From Prorocentrum cordatum (lineage: Eukaryota > Sar > Dinophyceae > Prorocentrales > Prorocentraceae), in assembly GCA_963575745.1 (NCBI GenBank), contig CAUYUJ010020689.1, forward strand, positions 50,001-114,000: a stretch of DNA of 64,000 nucleotides, given 5' to 3'. This document shows positions 8,341 through 17,000 of this stretch, piece by piece. Made by a program: the position numbers and the translations under genes. The stretch's first letter is position 1. Every line of letters starts with the position of its first letter. The notes beneath the pieces were generated by a model that saw only the letters and a program-made list of their open reading frames with translations, had not been told where the DNA came from and did no database searches.

Positions 8341-9330
8341 TATAAGTGTATATGTATAACCACAGATGTGGAACACACGCGATTCGAGCCAAAAGGGAGG
8401 GACAATGTATGGTCACATACGTAAAACACGTCATCAGGATTCGGGCCACAGGAGAGGGGCAATCATGTAAAACACATGCGATTCGAGCCCCAGGAGAAAG
8501 GCAATCAAAAGGCACATATTAAAACACACACGCACACGCACATCATATTCGGGTCCAAAGAGAGGGGCCATGTATAGGCACATGCGAAACACCTGCAGCG
8601 TGCGAGCCCCAGGAGAGGGCCAATCTATAGAACCAGATGTTGAACACATGGCTTTCGGGCACCACGAAAGGGGCAAACTATAGAGGCATACATGATACAC
8701 ACAGGATTCGAACAACAGGAGAGGGGTATTCTATGTCGCAAATCTAAAACACGCGCTCGACCCCAGGAGCGGGGCGATGTATAGGAACATGCATAGGATT
8801 CGAGCCGCAAGCAAAAAGGTAACCTATAGGCACATACGGACCACACATGTGCCTCGAGCCCTTGGGAAAAGACACCTACAGGCACATACGTAACACACAT
8901 GCGATTCGAGCCCCAGGAGAGGGGCACTGCAATCGATGGGAACGTAACCAGAACGCACGCGTTTCGTGCTACAGGAGAGGGACAATATACAGGAACGCAC
9001 GTAAAGCACATGGGAGTCGGGCCCCAGGAAAAGGAAATTTATACGAACATACGTAAGCACACGGGGTTCGAGAACCACAGCAGAGGGGCACTCTATTGGA
9101 ACATACGTAAAACACACAGGGTTCGCACCCCAGGACAAGGGCAAACTGTAGGAACAAACGCACAGGACTCGAGCCTCAGGAGAGAGACAATCTACAGGAA
9201 CATACGTCAACTTGTTCCGAGGCCCAGGACAGGGGCAATCTAAAGGAACATATGTGAACACACATCACATCCGAATCACACTCATAATTGGGGGCATACC
9301 TATTCGCACATACGTGACACAAACGCACGA
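8341..9330. repeat. Satellite A, right block
   Basis: About seventeen degenerate units of roughly 55-60 bp with the same landmarks as 1-730 (cacatacgtaa, ttcgagcccc, aggagaggggcaat). All frames over it are repeat-driven. Confidence 0.85.
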
Positions 9331-9394
9331 GGCCTGCAATCCGCCAGGCCGCCGCCGGTCCTGAGAGACACCTCCCCCGCAGGCCCCTCCCCCC

Positions 9395-9587
9395 TGCGGA
9401 GCCAACCGCCATAGTGAGTCGCACTTCTGGACCAAATCGAGCCAGAACACCATAGTGAGCGCAAGTGGACCGCGAAATCGAGCCAGAACACCTTAGTGAG
9501 CACTGCCGGCAGACTCCGGGCCGACCGTACTGAGCGCAGGAACGCCATAGCGAGCCGCACTTCTGAAGCCAATCGTGCCAGAACACC
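9395..9587. repeat. Short minisatellite, about 45-50 bp unit
   Basis: Four to five units sharing 'gccagaacacc', 'atagtgagc' and 'gcacttctgga'. It abuts the TIR element at 9588. Confidence 0.65.
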
Positions 9588-9775
9588 CTACTCCAGATTT
9601 CGTAATAAAGGGAGGGGGGTCTCATTTCGGGTGGGGGGTCTCTTCCAGGCTATCTTGGAGGGCCTGGGGGGTCTGGGGACGATGTTTTGGAGGGTTCTCC
9701 CACGGGGGAGGTCGAAATTTCTTAGTCTAGGAGGTGTCAGACCCACTCCTTTTTTATTACGACATTCTTGAGTAG
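9588..9775. mobile_element. Candidate MITE with imperfect terminal inverted repeats
   Basis: The left end CTACTC...TCGTAATAAA...GGAG.GGGTCT is mirrored at the right end (gagtag at 9770-9775, with 'tttttattacga' inverted). The arms are about 35 bp with small gaps. I see no coding capacity and no clear target duplication. Confidence 0.5.
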
Positions 9776-9879
9776 GTAGCTTGGTACGGTGTAGATGGGG
9801 TCGTGAATAGGGTTCCTTCTTCAACGCGCTGTCGTCTGTGCATCGCATGCTGTTTTGTTACGATTCTCGAATACCCCTT

Positions 9880-10310
9880 CTATTAACTTCCTCATCCTTT
9901 ACTTTATTATTAATATCATATATTTCAACTCCCCAATTTAATCTCCTATATTTACTTTTAATAACCTCTTTTTTCAAATTTTCCCCCCATTCCCCACCCC
10001 TTATACCCCATTATCTATATTCTCTATATCCACAATACACAATAATCCAAAAAAATTTTTCCTTTCAACCTTCTATATTTTTTTATCTCCAATTTTTTTT
10101 TCTTCATTTTCCCCCCTACCTTCAAAAATAAACAACCAACAAACCACCCCCCCCCCCCCAAAACTAACCCCCAAATACTTTTTTTTCCCCCCTTTTTATC
10201 TTTTCCCAATCCCCCCTGTGTCCCCTTTCCACCCCTTCCCCCCCCGGCACCCCCACGTTCCCCCCCCCCACCACCCCCCCCCCCCCCCCCCCCCCCCCCC
10301 AGAGCCATCT
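9880..10310. other. Strongly pyrimidine-biased, C-homopolymer-rich stretch
   Basis: The plus strand is nearly all T, C and A with very few G, and ends in a long C homopolymer around 10260-10300. The composition is unlike anything else in the window. It may be a real simple-sequence region or a sequencing or assembly artefact. No gene. Confidence 0.7.
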
Positions 10311-10499
10311 CCACGCCCAGCAGGGATACTGCTACTCCCCGGACCTCTCTCCCGGGTGCGTTCTGGCTAGGATTTCAAGGCGAATCCACCCGTGGCGGCG
10401 AGTGCCTCCCAGAAGGCCCAAGCCGAGCGAGAACGAGGCAAGGGTGGTGGTATCGGCACCTTTTCCTCCTCGGGGATCTTCTGACCCGGGTCAATCCAG

Positions 10500-10680
10500 A
10501 TCCAGGTCAATCAGACCTTGCAGAGTCCTGCAAGGTCATGCAAGGTCCTGCACCCAAACCCGGGCCAATGCGAACGACCGTGCAAAATCCTGCAGGATCC
10601 TGCACCCAAACCCGGGTCAATGCGACCCTGGCCCTGCAGGATTCTGCAAAATCCGGCGCTCTGGCTTACCCCCGTTTGCA
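10500..10680. repeat. Minisatellite with 'cctgcacccaaacccgggtcaatgcg' units
   Basis: Three to four copies of a unit of about 50 bp containing 'ctgca.gatcctgca', 'cccaaacccggg' and 'caatgcga'. Confidence 0.6.
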
Positions 10681-10925
10681 CTGACCCCCGTCTCTTGAGC
10701 CCCGACCTCCCCTGGAAAAGGTCACTCCGGCGAAGGGCCAGTCGTACGTGCAGCCGCTTGATGGTCGGGGGCGTCCAAGAGGGGTGGGCGTACAAGAGGA
10801 GGATTCGCAAACCATGGCCCGAAACACGTGCGCGGCCCAGGGAAGCGGCAACGTAAGAAGAAACGCCATGAACTTCGGGGAGATCTCACGGCCCCGGCTG
10901 AGATCCCCCCCCGCCCCTAGACTTC

Positions 10926-11073
10926 GGTCGGGCCTGCCCCCCTACAGGCGGATTTTAATCGAAAAAACATACCTCCAACATGCTCAAACATAATGCAAAC
11001 AGAATCAAAAGATCGTCCCTATATTGTTTTTGACTACCTTGGAATATCCCCCCTGTAGAGGGACAGGCCCGAC
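10926..11073. mobile_element. Family 1 MITE, copy a
   Basis: 148 bp with inverted ends: GGTCGGGCCTG...CTACAGGCGGATTTT at the left, and CCTGTAGAGGGACAGGCCCGAC at the right. The interior is AT-rich and non-coding. Further copies are at 11160, 11445, 32588, 52046, 57304 and 61006. Confidence 0.85.
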
Positions 11074-11159
11074 GTAACCCTGGACATCACCCCCCCCCTC
11101 TTCTGGCCGCCCCCGACAAGGGGGGGGGGGTCCCTGGCCGCAGGCCAATCCCAGGGTGA

Positions 11160-11315
11160 GGTCGGGCATGTCCTCCGCCAGGGGCAGACTTTCGACGAAA
11201 ACTAAGACACAGTCGAACAGTTATCGGAAATGGTCAAAAGCCGTAGAGCAATCGTCCCCAGCCTATCTTTTGTGACTCTCTTTGAAATCGCCTCCTGCAA
11301 AAAGGCATGCCCGAC
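11160..11315. mobile_element. Family 1 MITE, copy b
   Basis: 156 bp with ends GTCGGGCATGTCC and GGCATGCCCGAC. The interior contains the family landmark 'tcgtccccagcctat', shared with copies at 32588 and 52046. Confidence 0.8.
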
Positions 11316-11444
11316 TGGAGCCCAGGGGAGGCCCGCCCGGGGCCGGCCCTGGCCTATCCCGCCCCCGCGGCGGCGGCCCCAGCGACGCGCGCGCCCTCGA
11401 CCCAAACCCCCGGCGTTGTTTTTTTTTCCGCGACGTGAGGATTA

Positions 11445-11584
11445 GGTCGGGCACGTCCTCCTCCGGGCGGATTTTGGAGGAATGGTTGAACATGGCCAAG
11501 CATGTTCAAACTGGTAAAACACTCATCTGCATACTAAGTGTTGATCATTTTTGAATTCTGCTCCTGTAGAGGAAAATGCCAGAC
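11445..11584. mobile_element. Family 1 MITE, copy c (diverged)
   Basis: 140 bp with left end GGTCGGGCACGTCC after a TTA flank, and a decayed right end CTCCTGTAGAGGAAAATGCCAGAC. Confidence 0.65.
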
Positions 11585-11600
11585 TTCACGTTAAGTTATG

Positions 11601-11746
11601 AGGCCACATGCGAACCCGTCCCCACCACTCAAACGATGTCTGAGAGGGGACGGGGTTCACTTCCTTCGGGGCCCCTCGAGCGAAGTGAACCCCACCTCCC
11701 CCCTCAGAAATCGTGGGGGTGGTGGGGCAGGGTTCGCATGTGGCCT
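11601..11746. mobile_element. Foldback (hairpin) element with arms of about 70 bp
   Basis: AGGCCACATGCGAACCC at the left is mirrored by GGGTTCGCATGTGGCCT at the right. The complementarity continues almost to the centre (GGGGTTCACTT.../...AAGTGAACCCC), with a loop at about 11672-11690. It lies 17 bp from MITE copy c. Confidence 0.85.
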
Positions 11747-12054
11747 AGCAGACGTGCCCTTCAGAAGCCTGCTTCCCTTGCCGGGGACTGTTTTTTACGA
11801 CGGTATGGGAGCGATGAGCAATATCTTCACGGTACGTGATTCACTGATGGGTATCCCCGCGCTGGGCTCTGTCCGCCACACTGCGCAACACTGACGCCTT
11901 GCGCAGCACCGCAGCAGCGCGGATCAAAGACAATGCTAATCCCACCAGCCCTCTGGGCGCAGGTAATCTAGGGCGTTTCCTTTTCCAACCTCCTTCCTTT
12001 CCCTGCTTGGGAGGTTTACCTCCCCCTCCATGCGTTTGGACGGGGGGGGGCGAC

Positions 12055-12235
12055 CCATAGCAGCGTCCAAGATGGCTCCAAGAGGGCCTCAGAGAACTCA
12101 AGATGGCCTCCAAGATGGCCCAAGATAGCAGTAGATGGGGTCAAGATAGCCTCCGACACACGTCCAAGAGGCCTCAAGACGGCCCAAGACGGTTTCAAGT
12201 GCTGTCCGAGGTCTCCGAGGCCCCCCCCCAAGAGG
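12055..12235. repeat. Degenerate CCAAGANGGC-type repeat
   Basis: Short irregular units of 'ccaagatggc', 'caagagggcct' and 'caagacggccc'. The same family recurs at 35885-36010, 46446-46940, 47625-47720, 56495-56560 and 62150-62240. Confidence 0.7.
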
Positions 12236-13080
12236 CCAACATCCTTCAGAAACCTAAGGAAAGCCAACGTTGAAAGACCTCCCGCAGTGATTTTGTCGCT
12301 GCGCGAGGGGGTCTGGGGACGAGGCGCGCGCACGCGCGCCGCGGAGCACCGAGGCGCGGCCCCGAGGTGCAATTCTGTCGAGCGGGTGGCCTTCGCGACG
12401 GTCTTTGACAGTGGCCTCCCGCGGTCTGCGGCGGTCTCCTCCGCAGCCCCCTCGGTGCCCTCCGACGAGCTCCTCGCGGTCGACGGCGCGCGAGCTGCGG
12501 GCCGGCTGCGCTTCTCGGGCGGGTGGCACCCCCCGAGGGAGCCTCCCAGAGGCCCCGAAGAGGCCAAGCCCCCAACGGCCCGCATGGATGCCTCCTAACG
12601 AGGCCTTTGAGAGGCGCCCGGGCCACGCGACTCCGGGGGGGTTGACCTTCATGGGGGGTGAATGAAGGGGAAGCCAGCAGCGGCCCAGAAGGCGCCCTGA
12701 AGGCCCCTCTGGGACCCTTTTCTCCCCCCCCCCCCTTCCCAATGTGGGCCCCCCCCCATTGCTACCACCCGCCCGAGTCTGGGGCCCCCGCTGGGCTTCT
12801 GGGCAAGCTCGCGTCGCGACGACTTCGGCGTTCCCTCGGATCCTGGCGTTGCGGCTTCTCCACAGCGGAGGACTCTGCCTTGCTTCGGGTCCCAGGACCC
12901 TCACAATCCGATCCGGCTCGGAAGATGATGCAGGAAGAGGGGGTCTAAGGCTCGGGTCCTGATTCTTCGCGGTGCTGCATGTCTTGCCACGTCAGATCTG
13001 AGGGTTGGTCGCTGACGCCGCGTGGAACATTCAACCTTCGGGCGATCGGCGGCTGTTGAAGAAGAAAAACGCCATAAACA
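12236..13080. other. GC-rich stretch, nothing recognised
   Basis: Long GC-driven open frames occur on both strands, but I see no conserved domain, motif or repeat structure that would support a gene. Confidence 0.5.
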
Positions 13081-13086
13081 TAAACG

Positions 13087-13223
13087 TTTGGCGCCCCGCG
13101 CGGATTTCTTGAATATGCGCTGGACCCCCTCCCTGGCGCGCGGAGCGCCCCAGGGGCGGCGCCGGAGGCGCCGCCAGGGGGGGGCCCAGCGCGAATCAAA
13201 GAAATCCGCGCGGAGCGCCAAAC
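13087..13223. mobile_element. Family 4 foldback element with a GGCGCC-rich core, copy a
   Basis: TTTGGCGC...GCGCGGATTTCTT at the left mirrors AAGAAATCCGCGCGGAGCGCCAAA at the right. The arms continue into a core of 'cccctggcg' and 'ggcgccggaggcgcc' palindromes. A related copy is at 60370-60515 and a half copy at 50958-51045. Confidence 0.8.
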
Positions 13224-13257
13224 AATTGTATGTATAGCGTTTTTGAAGGGGCCCTCT

Positions 13258-13400
13258 GACACACAAATAAATACAAACAAATAAAACGATTCCTCACATT
13301 TTCCCATATTTTCTGGGTTTCTGTCTTCCCCCGTACTTTTTCCCATATTTCCTGGGAGTTGACGATTAATTGTGTCTGTGTGTTTTTTCTCTCCTGAAAT
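13258..13400. repeat. Dispersed repeat, copy 1
   Basis: It shares 'acacacaaataaataca', 'cccatattt', 'cctgggagt' and 'tgtgtctgtgtgttttt' in the same order with 63218-63370. Its ends are weakly inverted (acacacaaa / tgtgtgttttt). Confidence 0.7.
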
Positions 13401-13623
13401 TTTTCTTCGAGGCTTTCCCCGGTCGCCAGCTGGTTCCGCACTGGCCGCCTCTGGGCAAAGCGGCGGCGTTCGAAGCCTGGAGCGCCCGCGCCCCAGGGTC
13501 GCCGCCACGGCGACCCGCGGCGCGGACTTCGCCGCTGCCGAAAGACAACCCTCGTCTCGCGCAGCGCGCTCCGCGCGCTGCGCGGTGCTCTCTTGGCGCC
13601 CTCGCCGAAAGGGGGGGATAGCA

Positions 13624-13628
13624 AAGGG
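13624..13628. repeat. Target site duplication AAGGG, left copy
   Basis: AAGGG immediately before the left LTR, repeated at 30031-30035 immediately after the right LTR. Five bp is the usual length for LTR-element integrases. Confidence 0.75.
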
Positions 13629-13913
13629 AGTCGAAAACAAGCTGGTAAGCTTAGGTATGTGTTACGCCTTAGGCGTTGCCATATCCCAGGTTTTGGCTCA
13701 TATCGCATGAGCAAGAGAGCGAGACGAAGCATGGGATCTGGAGTATAGAGTAGGATGGGCATCGTCAATGGAAAGGATGTTTTCCGATCTCAGATGCAAG
13801 TAGTGCGCCTCGGTGAGGCACAGTCACATATCAGGCCGGGCCCGGCTTGAGCCAGGCACGGCAGCGGTACATGCTCGATTTATACCTCGCCTTTAACCTT
13901 CTCCGTTTAAAGT
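13629..13913 (-). repeat. 3' LTR of the giant Copia element (left in window)
   Basis: 285 bp matching 29746-30030 at offset 16117. I see one difference (ccaggtttt here, ccaggcttt in the other LTR). Its ends are not the usual TG...CA: in element sense it begins ACTTTAAACGG and ends TTTTCGACT. Confidence 0.93.
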
Positions 13914-14017
13914 CGGAGGGGGAGGAGACGAGCAGGTACCGCACTTCTACATTATGCGGAAAAACAGTGCTAAGCAGCAGCGGCTGCCTACAAGGAAAGG
14001 GCGCGCGAGTAGCCTCG

Positions 14018-17000
14018 CTACCGGCGAGTTTCCTCGCTGCTAAAGCGCACCTGCCCGCGGGTTTCCCCGCTGGCTCGGGAGGCAGGGCCGTCCTGAGACG
14101 ACCTGCCCGCCCTATACGGCGTATGTTTCTTCAGCTCGTGCTTGAAGGATTGCTGGCCGGCCATTACTTGTAGGAGCAACGCGCGGTCAATGCTACCTTT
14201 GGTATGACCATCGGCAGTCATATCCCGCGTGTCACACCATTGGACGCTTTCCACGATTCCACGTTCCATCATCTGGCGAATCCAGCTGATGTGCCCAAGC
14301 AGAGTACACTCTGTGGGCTTCTTCAGATCCTTGCTAGACAAAGATTTGAAGACAGACTCGGCATCAATAGTCAGAGTGACTTTGATACATAGACCACCCA
14401 TTTCCAATATGTTCTTCAACTGTGTGGGGGTCAGTGGTCCCGAGTGTAGCTCGTGGAGCGTTACAATGGTCGGGTAGCAATCTTCCAAGTTGTGGGCTGC
14501 TGCCAGTGTTTCCGCAGAGTAACTCGAACGCACTTGCAGTCGATGAGACTTGCAGTATGCGTCCACCAGGTGTACGACGGGTTTCCCCGCTTGCGTGTGG
14601 CCACGCCTCAGCAGGTTAGCCCCGCGGATACCATAGCCTTTGACTTCGTCGTCTTCATCTCCGTTGAGACGACGATAGCCAGAATCGCTATGCAGGTCGA
14701 CTTCTCCTGTTGGAGTCATAGCATGATACACGATCTTCTTCGGGCCTGCCTGCAATTTTCTGGTAACCGCGTTTAGTCGTCGTACCTGGATGTTTGTCGG
14801 TTCTTGGATACGTTGTAGTGAGACAACATAGACCATTAGCCATACCTGCGTGATCAACGCATAGGCTAGAGCGCCACGAAGACTGACGAACATATCAGAA
14901 ATTGTCTTCGTCGCCTTGCTTTCAGGATCAGCTCCTGTGAGTTCTGGATGTGTGATAGGACGAAGCTGTTTGATGTATTCGTCCTGGTCGAGAGTGACGC
15001 TCCCATCATCGGTCTTGTTGTGCCGGACAGCACAGTTCGTGTATGTGTGCTTGTTCAGTTTGCACTTCCCAAACGTATCTTCAACACACTTGACATACTT
15101 GTCGATAGCCTCTTCCTTCCCAGTCATATTGATGTCATCAACGTGTTTGGCTGTCAAGAGGTTTGGGCTCATCTCGAATTCTTCGTCGTATGAAGTAGGC
15201 TGTAGCCCAAAGCTCCTAGTGATGGACCTGAGCTTCAGCGAGAATGCCCTGGGAGCATCCTTCGTGCCTGTCCCCGGTTTCAGACACCGGAGACAATGCT
15301 TTGATTCGTCATATGACTCAAAGCCTGGCAGTGTGCGAAGGACAGCTGCTGACCCAGGTGGTAGTGTGAAACACACCACACGTTCTTTCTCGCCCGTTGC
15401 CGCGGCGAGCTCGCCATAGGTCAGTCCCTTCAAGAAAGCCATGTTGATGTCCAGGGAAGCGATGATCCAAGCTTTGTTGCATGCAGCAGAACTTGCGAGC
15501 AGTCTCTGGCTTGACCTCCTTGCCGTGCCAGAGAAGGTTTCGACGTCAAAGGCTTCGAGGTCCATGAAGCCACGGAGTACCAAGCGTAACCGGATCGTCC
15601 TTTCCATTTCGCCCTTTTCGTTCTTGACAAACTTCCATTTGTATACGTAGCGTGACGTCATGATGTTAGACGCCTTGCTTAAGTCAGTCATCTGGAAGCA
15701 TTTGTTGTCAAGCCAAGTCTTCAATTCTGTGTAGAGGGCTTTGGAAACTTTGACCGGATTTGCTTGGATGTCGGCCTTCGTGAGTAGATCGTCTTCCTTG
15801 ACGACCACGGCACGTTTGGAGGCAGCGCTAACGTATACTCGCATAGTTGTGACGCTGCTGTCATCCAACAGTCGGTGTTGCTGCTCGGACAGGACGACTT
15901 TGGACATGTCTGCAGTGAAGCAGAGCTCGATATACTTCCCGTGCTCATCGGAGTCCAGATCATATTTGCTATCCGGTTCCGTGGAGCATAAAGGAACGTA
16001 GTAAGAAGTGTCCATGTCGTATCCTGGCGGGTGACCCCGCTCCGGCAAGTGGCCTTGCACATCTTCACAGGTCGTAGAGACTAACACACACTGTGTGTCT
16101 GTCATGTATGTGGGAACTGTATGCATGACTTCCTCTGTGTCAGCTTCAAGGAGTGTTCTGTCATCCATCAGTTCAGCATACCACGACTTCAAGACAAAAG
16201 CATCCAGATCTTCTTCTGTCTCCTCTATGATGGTCGGGAGCCGACCATCGTTGTCCGTAGGAGGCTCCTCAGGAGCAGCTGCTGGAGGTGATTCGCTTGG
16301 TGGTGGACCATCAGCGAGTTCCTCAAACTTAGTGAGATCTTGGTCAAACCCAGCAGACGGCTTCCTGGATTTAAGACACTGGATGATGCGTGAGTGTGTA
16401 GATCCTGTGATGTCATAGATGTTCAAGGCAGTGCCATCAGCTTCATAGTAATGAAACCCAGGGGTCACATCGTTATCATAGTGCACTAGTGTACAGCTGT
16501 CTGCATAGGGTGCGGCAGGCAGCTTCGTCAGGCTCTTGGCGAGTCGTACAGCAACAACGTTTTCAATACGAAAGTAGTTGCGTATGAGGTACTGAAGAGC
16601 CAAGTGCACCTTAGGTGAAAGTCGGCTCGCAGCAGTCATCTGCAGCCGACCCTGTTTCGTTGGTAGATATCCGAAAGTCATGGCGGGTTTCCCCGCTGGC
16701 AGACCGGCAATAAAGGCCAATACTGTTCGAAGGGCCGTATTGTCCGATCCTATCTCGCGGACCATAAGTGCTTCGATGTACAGTGTGTGTCGTGTGTCAG
16801 GATACTGTACTCGTACTTCGCGATTGCCGACCTTCACGATGACCTGGCCTCGGTCAGGTTCGTTGCGGATGACCGGGTATGGACCACTCCATCCACCCCA
16901 GTCGTCTTTCGTGGTGGTCGGGCGATGATAGTCCACGAGATCTCCCTCTTTATAGTGAAATTCACCCGTAGCAGTAGTCTTTGTACGGAGAGCCCTGTTC

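Noticed and set aside
13196-13768. 190-codon minus frame beginning with the same peptide as the Copia Gag
   Set aside because: It starts in the 3' LTR and reads out into unrelated flanking DNA.
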